NCBI GenBank assembly: GCA_943787225.1
Contig: CALSLP010000001.1
Span: 372,001-436,000 of the forward strand
DNA length: 64,000 nt
Direction of reading: 5' to 3'
Source of the DNA: an uncultured Alphaproteobacteria bacterium
Lineage (GTDB): Bacteria; Pseudomonadota; Alphaproteobacteria; MPNO01; UBA2964
Each line of letters begins with the position of its first letter. Position 1 is the stretch's first letter. The position numbers and the translations under genes were made by a program. Shown here piece by piece: positions 19,338-28,010 of the stretch. Below the pieces are notes generated by a model that had not been told where the DNA came from, did no database searches, and was given only the letters and a program-made list of their open reading frames with translations.

Positions 19338-20057
19338 ATGGAAGACAACACCGGCCTTATTCGCGAATTGGTTATCGCCAATCGTATCCTGGCCCGCGAG
19401 GGGGTGGTCGATGCGTTCGGGCATATCAGCGTCCGCAACCCCAATAACCCGGAGAGCTATTTCATCTCGGTCTCACGCGCGCCGGAACTTATTACTGTCG
19501 ATGACATCGTCGAGTTCCGCCTTGATGGTGAACCAATTGGCGATCTGCGGGGCCGCACCCCCTATGGTGAACGCGCTATCCATGGCGGCATTTACGAGAT
19601 TCGATCTGACGTCAATTCAGTCGTGCATAACCACTCGCAAGAAGTCGTGCCCTTCGCGGCGACCAACACCTTAATCCGCCCTCTCCTTCACATGAGTGCC
19701 CCGATGGGTGCCCATGTGCCCATCTGGGATATCCGAGACAATTTCGGAGAAACCAACCATCTGGTTGTTACGATGGAGCAAGGCCGCGATCTTGCAACAA
19801 CGCTCGGCGAGAATGCCTCAGCCCTCATGAAACGACACGGCTGTGTTTGCGCCCGGCGCAACATTCGTGAGGTTGTGATGACAGCGGTCTATCTACAAGC
19901 CACCGCCAAGATGATTATGCAGGCCAAGCTTCTGGGCGGAGAGATCGATTACCTGACACCAGCCGAGGTTGATTTGTGTAACGTGAACCAACTCGGTCCC
20001 CTTGGTCTCGACCGGGCCTGGGAATACTGGGTCATGCGGTCAAGCTATAAGGACTAG
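19338..20057 (+). CDS. class II aldolase/adducin family protein
   Basis: A 239-residue protein with the family's AFGHISVRNP motif and the zinc-ligand region VVHNHSQEVVPFA. A further histidine region lies near GAHVPIWD. Members cleave phosphorylated sugars by retro-aldol reaction or decarboxylate hydroxy acids. In aromatic-degradation clusters they are often linked to decarboxylation of phthalate-like or keto acids. An SD (AAGGAAG) precedes the ATG. It follows the enamidase-like pseudogene by 22 bases and converges with the TauD gene. Confidence 0.9.
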   Translation: MEDNTGLIRELVIANRILAREGVVDAFGHISVRNPNNPESYFISVSRAPELITVDDIVEFRLDGEPIGDLRGRTPYGERAIHGGIYEIRSDVNSVVHNHSQEVVPFAATNTLIRPLLHMSAPMGAHVPIWDIRDNFGETNHLVVTMEQGRDLATTLGENASALMKRHGCVCARRNIREVVMTAVYLQATAKMIMQAKLLGGEIDYLTPAEVDLCNVNQLGPLGLDRAWEYWVMRSSYKD

Positions 20058-20066
20058 GAAGCCTGC

Positions 20067-20975
20067 TCAGGACGCGTTCTGGCGAAGAGCTTCGGCTTCA
20101 TTCACCGGCTTGCCATCGATGACTGTCGGTCCGTCGCCCACGAGTGTTGTCCGGCGCATCACCCGTGGCTCGCTTTCATCCCAGGCCCGTCCGCGATGCA
20201 TAACGCGTCGGTTATCCCACATCACAAGATCACCGACCGTCCATTTGTGCCGATAGACGAATTGGGGCTGGGTGGTGAAGGCCAGCAATTCTTCGAGAAA
20301 CCTGGTGCCATCTTCCGGGTCTTCGCCATAAACTTCACCGGCATGAGACCCAAGAAACAGATTCTTGCGTCCTTTTGGATCATGCGTCCTGACGACGGGT
20401 TGCGGTACTGGTTTTAGCGAGACACCCTCTTCTGCGGTAAAGGTCGTAAATCCGGTTTTGATCCGCGATGTCATCAGGCTATGGCCAGCCACCATTCGTT
20501 CCGCCCGTTCTTTGCGTTCGAGGTCAAGCGCTTCCCAGCCGCCACGCTCATCGGCAAATTCTGTTTCGCCATCCTTGCTAGCAACTGTTTCGGCATAAAG
20601 CAGTGAATATTTCGATGGGATAGCCCGGAACGACGCATCGGAATGCCAGAGCTGGTTCGCGCGGTTATACTTTGCCCTCTCACTATCCGGGGCCAGCAAT
20701 TCGCCATCCGAGCCAAGGTTTGAGGCGTCGGCAAATTCAGCCCGTAAGCGGCGCTTGCGACCTTTTTGATAGGTTACTTCCAGCTCGCCAAACTGGCGGC
20801 TAAACGCCATATGCTGTTCTTCATCAAGAGTTTGACCAGGAAACAGCAACACGCCGTGATCGTCGATGGCCTCGATGATAGCGCTCACATCCGTTGACGC
20901 CGTCGGTTCGCGTGCATCGATCCCGTGGATGACCGCAAAAAATGTCTGGCCCAGCTTCTCAACAGTTATTGGCAT
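20067..20975 (-). CDS. TauD/TfdA family 2-oxoglutarate-dependent dioxygenase
   Basis: A 302-residue non-heme iron dioxygenase. The facial triad begins with His111-x-Asp113 in QLWHSDASFR. The distal His is in WDNRRVMHRGRAW, and the 2-oxoglutarate-binding Arg lies in the following EPRVMRRTTLVGD. The sequence style is closer to TfdA (2,4-D dioxygenase) and related enzymes than to taurine dioxygenase. It likely hydroxylates an ether, sulfonate or carboxylate to start its breakdown. It is divergent from the molybdenum hydroxylase at 21104, and the 128-base gap must carry both promoters. Confidence 0.9.
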   Translation of the reverse strand: MPITVEKLGQTFFAVIHGIDAREPTASTDVSAIIEAIDDHGVLLFPGQTLDEEQHMAFSRQFGELEVTYQKGRKRRLRAEFADASNLGSDGELLAPDSERAKYNRANQLWHSDASFRAIPSKYSLLYAETVASKDGETEFADERGGWEALDLERKERAERMVAGHSLMTSRIKTGFTTFTAEEGVSLKPVPQPVVRTHDPKGRKNLFLGSHAGEVYGEDPEDGTRFLEELLAFTTQPQFVYRHKWTVGDLVMWDNRRVMHRGRAWDESEPRVMRRTTLVGDGPTVIDGKPVNEAEALRQNAS

Positions 20976-21103
20976 TGGTCACTCAAAAAAATTTCAAAAC
21001 CCTTATAGCAAATTTTTTCGCTGCACGCCCTTTCTCTACAGGTCACAACGGTTAAAACTGTTTGAAATACTTCAGGGATAAAAAGCAAGGTAAGCACCGA
21101 ACC

Positions 21104-23446
21104 ATGGCAGACCCCAAAACCGGCATCGGTGCGAGGATTCCTCGTTGGGAAGATCATCGCCTTCTCACAGGACAAGGCCGCTATACCGACGACCATAATT
21201 TAGACGAACAACTCCATGCCGCTTTCGTGCGCTCACCACACGCGCATGCAGAGTTTGGTAATATCGACATATCCGCCGCACAGGCCACAGATGGCGTCAT
21301 CGCGATATATACAGCTGCAGATTTAGAAGCCGATGGCGTCAATGTATTGCCCTCCGACGTCGCCGAGCGCGGTCCGCTCTATCCAAACAAAGATGGCTCC
21401 TCGATGCCGAGCCCACCTTATTACCCCTTAGCCCGCGAACGCGTCCGCCATGTTGGCGATGCCATTGCTGTGGTCATCGCAGAAACCCCCGAGATCGCTG
21501 CCGAAGCCGCCGAAAAGGTGCAGGTGGAATACCAACTGTTACCCTCGGTAACCGATACAGCGGCCGCGCGTGACAACGGACAGCCACAACTCTGGCCGGA
21601 AGCGCCAAACAACACCTGTTTCGACTGGGTCGCCGGTGATGAGGCGGCAACCGATGATGCGCTAGCAGAAGCCGCCCATGTGATCACGATCGAGGTCATC
21701 GATAACCGCATTGTGATTTGTTTTATGGAACCTCGGGGTGCTGTTGCCGATTTCGATCCAGAAACAGAAAATTTCGTGCTGCATATTGGCTGCCAGGGTG
21801 TTCACGTCACACGCGACCGGCTATCCTACACACTCGGTGTCGACCCTGACCAGATCAGAGTGATTTCGCGCGATGTCGGTGGCGGTTTCGGGTCCCGCTC
21901 ATTTACCTACCCTGAATATGCCATCGTCCTTTGGGCGGCGCGCGAACTTGGACGCCCCGTCAAATGGCTTGCGACCCGCGCCGAGGAATTCACAACCTCC
22001 AACCAGGGCCGCGACTATGTTATGCGCGGCACGCTCGGACTCAACGCGGAAGGTGATTTTCTGGCGTTAAAGGTTTCCGGCGTCTGCAGTCTCGGTGCCT
22101 ATCTCGCTGGCAGTTCGCCCTTCACAGCCCTTCGCAATGTGACCCGCATGTTGCCCGGCATTTATAAAACGCCATTGGTCCATCTCAATCTCGCCGGGGT
22201 TTTCACCAATACAGTGCCCATCGCGTCCTATCGCGGTGTTGGACGGGTCGAAGCGATTTATACATTGGAACGGTTAATTGACGAGGCGGCCCGGCAAACC
22301 GGGCTGGACCGCGTAGAACTCCGGCGTCGCAATGCCGTCCCGCCTGAAGCAATGCCTTATACCAGCCCGGTGGGTTCAACTTATGACAGCGGCGAATATG
22401 AAGCGAATATGATGACCGCCTTGTCCCGTGCTAAATGGGATGCATTCGAGGACCGCCGCAACGATGCCGCTCAACGCAGCATGCTCCGTGGCATCGGGAT
22501 TTGTAACTATATCGAAGGCGCCGGCGGCGTTCCCAAGGAATATGGCAGTGTTGTTATTCGCGGCGATGACACGGTTCTGTTTAGTATCGGCTCCGTGGCC
22601 CAGGGCCAGGGCCATGAAACGACTTTCCGGCAAATCGTCGCCGAACAGCTTGGTATCTCCATCGATTGTATTGAAATGGTGGAGTCCGATTCTGAGCTCG
22701 TCAAAACCGGTGTCGGCACCAATGCATCGCGGAGCATAGTTCGCGCTGGGCCCGCCTTGGTGGAAGCCGCAGACAAAGCCATTCAATCCGGCTTGAGCGT
22801 CGCCGCAGAAATTCTCGAAGCCGCGCAAACCGACATCTCCTTTGCCGACGGAAACTATCTTATCACCGGGACTGATCGTTCCGTTAGCCTGTTTGAGGTT
22901 GCGCGCGCCATCGACAGCGCAAGCTCAGAAAATAGTGCCGCAGGCGAGTTTGGCGGTGATTCATTGCACGACAGCGATGATGTGACCTATCCCAATGGCT
23001 GCCATGTCTGCGAAGTCGAAATTGACCTGGAAACCGGCGCGCTGGAGATCATCGCCTTCACGGTCGTCGATGATGTCGGGCGAGCGATTAACCCAATGAT
23101 CGTGCATGGCCAATCACAAGGTGCCATTGCGCAAGGCATCGGACAGGCCTTGCATGAACACACGGTATATGACCCCGAGAACGGGCAGTTGCTGTCCGGT
23201 TCGTTCATGGATTACACGCTACCGCGCGCGGAACATTTACCATTTTTCGACGGCGTCTTAAACGAGGTTCTAAGCCCGACCAATTCACTGGGCGCAAAAG
23301 GGGCTGGCGAAGGCGGCACCACCGGAGCACCCGCGGCCGTTATCAATGCGATTATGGACGCGCTGGCACCCATCGGTGTGCAACATATTGATATGCCTGC
23401 AACACCACTTCGCATATGGCAGGCTATCCAGCGCGGGAAACGCTAA
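21104..23446 (+). CDS. xanthine dehydrogenase-family molybdopterin-binding (large) subunit
   Basis: This is an intact 780-residue molybdenum hydroxylase large subunit. It starts IGARIPRWEDHRLLTGQGRYTDD. The active-site loop ASYRGVGR corresponds to AYRGAGR of form II CoxL-like enzymes. QGQGHETTF and the C-terminal GAGEGGTTGAP carry the molybdopterin and active-site Glu regions. It should hydroxylate an N-heterocycle or aldehyde in the cytosol, but needs an FeS subunit and normally a FAD subunit, neither of which is nearby. ATG 21104 is preferred over an upstream TTG that would add 14 unrelated residues. Its stop overlaps the convergent histidine kinase by 4 bases. Confidence 0.92.
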   Translation: MADPKTGIGARIPRWEDHRLLTGQGRYTDDHNLDEQLHAAFVRSPHAHAEFGNIDISAAQATDGVIAIYTAADLEADGVNVLPSDVAERGPLYPNKDGSSMPSPPYYPLARERVRHVGDAIAVVIAETPEIAAEAAEKVQVEYQLLPSVTDTAAARDNGQPQLWPEAPNNTCFDWVAGDEAATDDALAEAAHVITIEVIDNRIVICFMEPRGAVADFDPETENFVLHIGCQGVHVTRDRLSYTLGVDPDQIRVISRDVGGGFGSRSFTYPEYAIVLWAARELGRPVKWLATRAEEFTTSNQGRDYVMRGTLGLNAEGDFLALKVSGVCSLGAYLAGSSPFTALRNVTRMLPGIYKTPLVHLNLAGVFTNTVPIASYRGVGRVEAIYTLERLIDEAARQTGLDRVELRRRNAVPPEAMPYTSPVGSTYDSGEYEANMMTALSRAKWDAFEDRRNDAAQRSMLRGIGICNYIEGAGGVPKEYGSVVIRGDDTVLFSIGSVAQGQGHETTFRQIVAEQLGISIDCIEMVESDSELVKTGVGTNASRSIVRAGPALVEAADKAIQSGLSVAAEILEAAQTDISFADGNYLITGTDRSVSLFEVARAIDSASSENSAAGEFGGDSLHDSDDVTYPNGCHVCEVEIDLETGALEIIAFTVVDDVGRAINPMIVHGQSQGAIAQGIGQALHEHTVYDPENGQLLSGSFMDYTLPRAEHLPFFDGVLNEVLSPTNSLGAKGAGEGGTTGAPAAVINAIMDALAPIGVQHIDMPATPLRIWQAIQRGKR

Positions 23447-24846
23447 CTCGTTTTTGCTGAGATCGCGCCCGGCAATAATAAGGTAACCTGAAGCCCTCCA
23501 GACGGGGCATCGCCGAGTGTGACATCACCGCCATAAAGCGTCGCGATGTCACGGACAATAGACAGCCCAAGACCACTGCCCGGTGTCGATTCGTCAGCGC
23601 GCTCGCCACGGCCAAAAATTTCCTCGCGTTTTTCTGCTGGAACACCCGGTCCGTCATCCTCGATCTGAAGCTGAATTTGGAGCCCGCCACTTCCCGTTTC
23701 GGATAATGCCTTAGCCGTCAGAGAAACCCGCCCTTTAGCCCATTTACAGGCATTATCGACCAGATTGCCAAGCATCTCCTCAAGATCATGCTGCTCACCA
23801 CGAAAAGCCAAATTGTCGGGTCCAGCGACGCTGACGGTGATGCCGTCGCGGGCATAAATTTTTTCCAAGGTGCGCGCGACCGCTTCGAGCACGGGGAGTA
23901 AAGCGGTCTGCCCCCGCAATAGAGGCGCTTGTCCCATCGCCCGCGCCCGAGCCAGATGATGATCGACATGACGCCGCATAAGCTGGGTCTGCTCATCAAC
24001 AATATCAGGCATCTTATCCGTTGGACTGGCGCTTTCATTTCCGAGAACTGCCAAGGGCGTCTTCAGAGCATGGGCGAGGTTCCCGACATGCGAACGCGCC
24101 CGCCCCAGCACGTCGGTTGTATGATCGAGGAGCCCATTGAGCTCTTCCGCAAGTGAACTGACTTCTTTGGGAAAGGAGCCTGTCAGCCTTTCGGCACGGC
24201 CCTCGCGAATATCGGCGAGCGACTGGCGCATGCGCTGTAACGGCAACAATCCGAACCGGACCTGAATGAACACCGCCAGAACCAGCCCGACCCATAGAAC
24301 GCCTAATGACCAGCTCAGCGTTACATTAAAACTATCAACCGTATCGATCAGATCCTGGCGGTCTGCCGCTACCGAAAACAGATAGGTGCCCGCCATGCCA
24401 TCGACGGTGATCCGCTTTTCCAGCAATTGCAGTTTTTGATCGAGCGGACCGACAGTCCGCGAGACCTGACGTAAGGCACCCTTCGCCGCATCACTAACGG
24501 CCAACTCGAAATCCCACATAGATCGGGATCGTCCAACAACGCTGTTGTCTTTCAAATTTGTTATTTGCCAGTACCAGCCGGAATATTGCCGCAGAAACCG
24601 GGGCTCCCCCAAACTTTGACTCTGAAAAAGTTCGCGGTTATGCCCCACCTCAACAGCCGCAATAAGACTATCGACCAGGAATTCCATGCGTTGTTCAAAC
24701 GACTGTTCCAAAGGTCCTCGAAACAGGTTGGACAACAGAAATCCACCAACAATCAACATGATCGCCACCCATAGCCCGGCAGCCCCAATGAGGCGGACAG
24801 CGATCGATTGTCCAGTTTGCGATGGGTTCTCTGATTCAGTCGACAA
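23443..24846 (-). CDS. sensor histidine kinase, PhoQ-like
   Basis: A 467-residue membrane kinase. One transmembrane helix is near residues 18-40, followed by a periplasmic sensor of about 130 residues. The second helix is near 178-200, with a HAMP linker after it. The dimerisation box RSHVGNLAHALKTPLAVL has the phospho-accepting His259. The ATPase domain has NLVDNACKWA (N box), EDDGPGV (G1) and GSGLGLSIV (G2). The start seems to be TTG at 24846, nine bases after the response-regulator stop. It forms an operon with the regulator and PepSY protein. The sensor ligand is unknown; PhoQ relatives sense divalent cations or envelope stress. Confidence 0.9.
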   Translation of the reverse strand: MSTESENPSQTGQSIAVRLIGAAGLWVAIMLIVGGFLLSNLFRGPLEQSFEQRMEFLVDSLIAAVEVGHNRELFQSQSLGEPRFLRQYSGWYWQITNLKDNSVVGRSRSMWDFELAVSDAAKGALRQVSRTVGPLDQKLQLLEKRITVDGMAGTYLFSVAADRQDLIDTVDSFNVTLSWSLGVLWVGLVLAVFIQVRFGLLPLQRMRQSLADIREGRAERLTGSFPKEVSSLAEELNGLLDHTTDVLGRARSHVGNLAHALKTPLAVLGNESASPTDKMPDIVDEQTQLMRRHVDHHLARARAMGQAPLLRGQTALLPVLEAVARTLEKIYARDGITVSVAGPDNLAFRGEQHDLEEMLGNLVDNACKWAKGRVSLTAKALSETGSGGLQIQLQIEDDGPGVPAEKREEIFGRGERADESTPGSGLGLSIVRDIATLYGGDVTLGDAPSGGLQVTLLLPGAISAKTS

Positions 24847-24855
24847 AATCGATGC

Positions 24856-25536
24856 CTATTCCCCTTTGGCTTCCGCGTCAGGATCAGCAAGCCGATAACC
24901 AAGTCCACGCACCGTCTGGATTAAATTTTTAGGTAACTTCCGGCGAAGCCGTCCGACAAAGACCTCAATTGTATTGGAGTCTCGATCAAAATCCTGCTCA
25001 TAGATATGTTCGGTGAGCTCCGTCCGTGACACGACTTCGTCGCGATGATGCATAAGATATGAAATCACTTTGAACTCATGTGCTGTCAGGGTGACCGACG
25101 CACCCTCAACGGTGATACGCCCACCACGCGTATCCAGGACTACCCCGCCACAAGAAAGTTCTGAAACGGCATGACCGGAAGCCCGCCGAATGAGCGCCCG
25201 AATCCGGGCCAGGACTTCCTCAATGCGAAATGGCTTGGTGACGTAATCATCTGCGCCCGCATCAAAACCCGCGACTTTTTCAGACCAGGCATCCCGCGCC
25301 GTCAGAATAAGAACCGGCATCGTTTTGCCATCTCCTCGCCAGCGCTTAAGCACACTCACACCATCGAGCTCCGGTAGACCGAGATCAAGAACAACGGCAT
25401 CATAGGGTTCCGTATCGCCGAGAAAATGTCCTTCTTCGCCATCAAAAGCGACATCGACAGAATATTGTTCATCCCGCAATGCCGCCGCGAGCTGACGGTT
25501 TAAATCCTTATCGTCTTCTACAACGAGTATTCTCAT
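24856..25536 (-). CDS. response regulator, OmpR/PhoP family
   Basis: A 226-residue regulator. The receiver domain has the acidic pocket Glu7-Asp8-Asp9, the phosphorylation site Asp51 (VVLDLGLPE), the Thr of LTAR, and the Lys in DDYVTKPF. The C-terminal winged helix has TAHEFKVISYLMHH and the recognition region SRTELTEHIYEQDFDRDSNTIEVFVGRLRRKL. It should be activated by the downstream kinase and bind direct repeats with about an 11-base period. Such a repeat sits in the promoter region at 26188-26221. It is 18 bases after the PepSY gene. Confidence 0.95.
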   Translation of the reverse strand: MRILVVEDDKDLNRQLAAALRDEQYSVDVAFDGEEGHFLGDTEPYDAVVLDLGLPELDGVSVLKRWRGDGKTMPVLILTARDAWSEKVAGFDAGADDYVTKPFRIEEVLARIRALIRRASGHAVSELSCGGVVLDTRGGRITVEGASVTLTAHEFKVISYLMHHRDEVVSRTELTEHIYEQDFDRDSNTIEVFVGRLRRKLPKNLIQTVRGLGYRLADPDAEAKGE

Positions 25537-25554
25537 TTCTTTACGTGTCGCGGC

Positions 25555-26109
25555 CTAACGGCAGCGCCCTCTCACAATATTGCCATTGGCCGCATCGACA
25601 AACATCGTCACCCGTTTCCCGGAAGGCCGCAGAATATTCAATCTATAGGCCAGCTGATCACCGCGTCGAATCAAACGTGCCCCCAGGAAGCGGCCAGGAC
25701 ACGACGCCTGCACACCCTGGATTATAGACGACAGAGGTAACGCAGCGCCGCTTCGGACAGCGTCCCGCGCATTGTCCTGATCCCGATTACGCTGTTGCTG
25801 GTTCCTGAGACGCCGAAGACGCCGACGCTCCAACACCTCCTCCGGCGGAGATTGCATTTGAAAACTGTCCTGCGGTGGCCGCCGAAACCGAGGTCTTTTT
25901 CCACCACGCCGATCCCGCCGCCGCTGTGCCAATTCCATTTTTTTTGAAAATTTATTTATCGCCTCAACAGAATTGTTCATTAAGTCGGGCTGGCTCGAAA
26001 CAAAGTTCAGGGCGAAAACCGTCGCCTCTGCTCTTGTACCGAGGGCGCACAGCACCAGGAGGGCTAACAACGCCATCTGGTTCAAACGCTGGGGATTCCT
26101 TCGGTTCAT
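25555..26109 (-). CDS. secreted PepSY-domain protein
   Basis: A 184-residue protein with an N-terminal signal peptide (LALLVLCALGTRAEA), a very basic, Arg/Gln-rich middle, and a C-terminal PepSY-like domain (ALPLSSIIQGV..., RLNILRPSGKRVTMFVDAANGNIV). Small PepSY proteins are commonly encoded first in alphaproteobacterial PhoP/PhoQ-like operons, as here, and probably tune the kinase or periplasmic proteases. Two cysteines (in ASCPGR and the final GRCR) could form a disulfide. It is divergent from the surface antigen at 26280. Confidence 0.85.
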   Translation of the reverse strand: MNRRNPQRLNQMALLALLVLCALGTRAEATVFALNFVSSQPDLMNNSVEAINKFSKKMELAQRRRDRRGGKRPRFRRPPQDSFQMQSPPEEVLERRRLRRLRNQQQRNRDQDNARDAVRSGAALPLSSIIQGVQASCPGRFLGARLIRRGDQLAYRLNILRPSGKRVTMFVDAANGNIVRGRCR

Positions 26110-26187
26110 CGCTCTATTATGCCCTTAACAATGGAAATCGGCGACCACCTGATTGGAGGCTCGCGCACGGCACTGTTTGCACGTTGA

Positions 26188-26221
26188 AACCTGAACGCAG
26201 GATGAACAACGCGTTCAGGTT
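26188..26221. promoter_or_regulatory. inverted repeat / PhoP-type operator between the two-component operon and the surface antigen gene
   Basis: AACCTGAACGC at 26188-26198 and its perfect complement GCGTTCAGGTT at 26211-26221 flank a 12-base spacer. Read on the minus strand, GTTCA occurs twice with an 11-base period, the arrangement bound by OmpR/PhoP-type regulators. It lies in the 170-base gap shared by the PepSY-regulator-kinase operon (start 26109) and the antigen gene (start 26280). It could let the regulator control itself and the downstream envelope genes. It is too close to a promoter and lacks a T-run, so a terminator is unlikely. Confidence 0.6.
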
Positions 26222-26279
26222 CGGCTCAGCACAGATTTGTTCTAATCGCATCGTCACGAACTTCACATGGAGAGAGACG

Positions 26280-27005
26280 ATGTTAAAAACAATTCGAAAT
26301 TCAGTCTTCGCGATTATAGGCATTACGGCTGTTGCGGTCACCGCGACACCTGTTGCTGCCGGACCTTACTCTAAAAGCTACAAGGTCGTTAAAACCGTCA
26401 AGAAGGTCACCTATTATAATGGTAGCAATCGCCACTATCGCAAGCAGAACCGTAAGGCCCTTCGCGCACAACGCCAGGCACAGCGTCGCTGGCAGCGCAA
26501 TAATCGTCGTCAGGTTACGCATCACCGTCAGGTAATCCGCCACAAAACGGTGATCCATCATGTACCGGTACGTCCCCGGTATAACCCGACCCCTCGCTAT
26601 AACCGCACCTATGGTAACGGTTCCGTTGCCGGTGGTTTGATCGGTGCCGCGGTTGGCGGGCTGCTCGGCAGCAACATTGGTAAAGGCAGCGGCCGGACGG
26701 CAGCCATTATCGGTGGTGTCATTGTCGGGGCCCTTGTTGGCGGCAATATCGGTGACTCAATGGACCGTGCCGATCGCCTGGAAGCCTATAACGCGCTCGA
26801 AACCGCAAAGACAGGTCAGAACGTTTCCTGGAGCAATCCTGACACGGGTTCTGAGTATTCGGTACAGCCGACCCGTACCTATCGTTTGTCTTCCGGCCAG
26901 TATTGCCGCGATTACACGACCTGGGGATGGATCGATGGTTATGAGACCAAATTGAACGGCACTGCCTGCCGCATGGCGGATGGTAGCTGGAAAACTGTGA
27001 GCTAA
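26280..27005 (+). CDS. 17-kDa surface antigen-like protein with glycine-zipper domain
   Basis: A 241-residue secreted protein. The signal peptide ends near TPVAAGPY. A basic His/Arg/Gln-rich region (residues 25-95) follows. Next is a glycine-zipper membrane segment (GGLIGAAVGGLLGSNIGKG...GGVIVGALVGGNIGD), then a C-terminal surface-antigen domain (VSWSNPDTGSEYSV, CRDYTTWGWIDG). It likely sits in the outer membrane. The ATG at 26280 is preferred: it follows AGAGAGA, and a longer upstream frame has no signal and crosses the operator. It starts 59 bases after the inverted repeat. Only 46 bases separate it from the envelope gene cluster, so readthrough is plausible. Confidence 0.85.
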   Translation: MLKTIRNSVFAIIGITAVAVTATPVAAGPYSKSYKVVKTVKKVTYYNGSNRHYRKQNRKALRAQRQAQRRWQRNNRRQVTHHRQVIRHKTVIHHVPVRPRYNPTPRYNRTYGNGSVAGGLIGAAVGGLLGSNIGKGSGRTAAIIGGVIVGALVGGNIGDSMDRADRLEAYNALETAKTGQNVSWSNPDTGSEYSVQPTRTYRLSSGQYCRDYTTWGWIDGYETKLNGTACRMADGSWKTVS

Positions 27006-27025
27006 CGGAAACCAGTCTCTTTCCG
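27006..27025 (+). other. small hairpin between the surface antigen gene and the envelope cluster
   Basis: CGGAAA at 27006-27011 pairs with TTTCCG at 27020-27025 over an eight-base loop. There is no following T-run, so it is not a convincing terminator. It could act as an mRNA processing or stability element between 26280-27005 and the genes that follow. Confidence 0.25.
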
Positions 27026-27050
27026 CATACAGGTCGGGGGAACGAATATC

Positions 27051-27977
27051 ATGTCGACATATCCAAAGATCACAACTGTTTTGGGATTATTGCTGATCGG
27101 CATGTCTTCTCCCGGCCATGCCGCGGAAAAATCCATGAAAAAATCCACCAAAATTTCCAACGGTCTACACATTCTGATTGCTGGCTCACCGACGGCACAC
27201 ACAGTCGGCAACAAAGCCATAGAACAGCAAGCGACTGACATCATAATCGCAAAGTTAGCAGCTGATGGTCATAGCCTCCGCATAATCGATACGGCTATGC
27301 AAAGACCAAAAGCACCGCTGAATCACATATCTCTATCACCGACACCCAATGCAAAATTGAACGCCCCCCATATCACGATCAAAGTGCGGGCCAGCCTCAA
27401 GATCGTTCGTAGGACTTACACACGTCAGGCAAACCTGCATCTGAATACCGTCATCCGGAACGTTAACCGGAATACGCTTCTTGGCCGCCTTAAAGCACCG
27501 GTACTATCCTGGCGCATACCAGAAAATTGCAATGCAGTTTGTATTGCCGACAGCGCCAGCGAGCAGATCAGGAAACCCGCAAGACAGATAGCGCAGACGA
27601 TTGCGCGCAAGCTGAAAAGTACAAAACTTCGCCGTCAGTCTAACTTAGTCGCGAAGACAAAGCTTGTGACGCCGAGCCCCATAAACAAGGCCAGGGTTAC
27701 GCTACGCCTGATCGGATTCGATAACGCGACGATCCGCGATATCGAAGACCACCTTGTTGTCATACCTGGAAATCTGGACGTCCGACGGAACCGATCCACA
27801 AATTCAGACGCATCATTCTCCATCACCCGACGCGATAAGGCACCGCCGTTACAGCCACTCTTGCAAAAAATGCAGACTCAGCTCGGGACACAAGCCGCGC
27901 TCACCCGCAAGAAGCATCAATTCACTCTTAACGCCCGAAAACCGGGCAAAACCGGAACCTCATCAATCAACTGGTGA
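27051..27977 (+). CDS. secreted protein of unknown function, first gene of the envelope cluster
   Basis: A 308-residue exported protein. The signal peptide runs to GHAAEK. The remainder is basic, with an N-terminal alpha/beta part (HILIAGSPTAHTVGNKAIEQQATDIIIAKLAADGHSLRI) that could be TolB/FlgT-like. A C-terminal part (RVTLRLIGFDNATIRDIEDHLVVIPGN) could be a second small alpha/beta domain. I cannot assign a family. An SD-like GGGGGAA precedes the ATG. The next gene starts 33 bases later. Its position suggests a periplasmic or outer-membrane component of the machine encoded downstream. Confidence 0.65.
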   Translation: MSTYPKITTVLGLLLIGMSSPGHAAEKSMKKSTKISNGLHILIAGSPTAHTVGNKAIEQQATDIIIAKLAADGHSLRIIDTAMQRPKAPLNHISLSPTPNAKLNAPHITIKVRASLKIVRRTYTRQANLHLNTVIRNVNRNTLLGRLKAPVLSWRIPENCNAVCIADSASEQIRKPARQIAQTIARKLKSTKLRRQSNLVAKTKLVTPSPINKARVTLRLIGFDNATIRDIEDHLVVIPGNLDVRRNRSTNSDASFSITRRDKAPPLQPLLQKMQTQLGTQAALTRKKHQFTLNARKPGKTGTSSINW

Positions 27978-28010
27978 GAACCAAACAGTACCCATTTGGG
28001 GGAGGAAAAC

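Noticed and set aside
25875..26279. A 135-codon upstream extension of the surface antigen gene
   Set aside because: It covers the operator and the PepSY gene, lacks family sequence and would bury the signal peptide.
27006..27025. Intrinsic terminator after the surface antigen
   Set aside because: A six-base AT-containing stem without a T-run is too weak; listed only as a possible processing hairpin.
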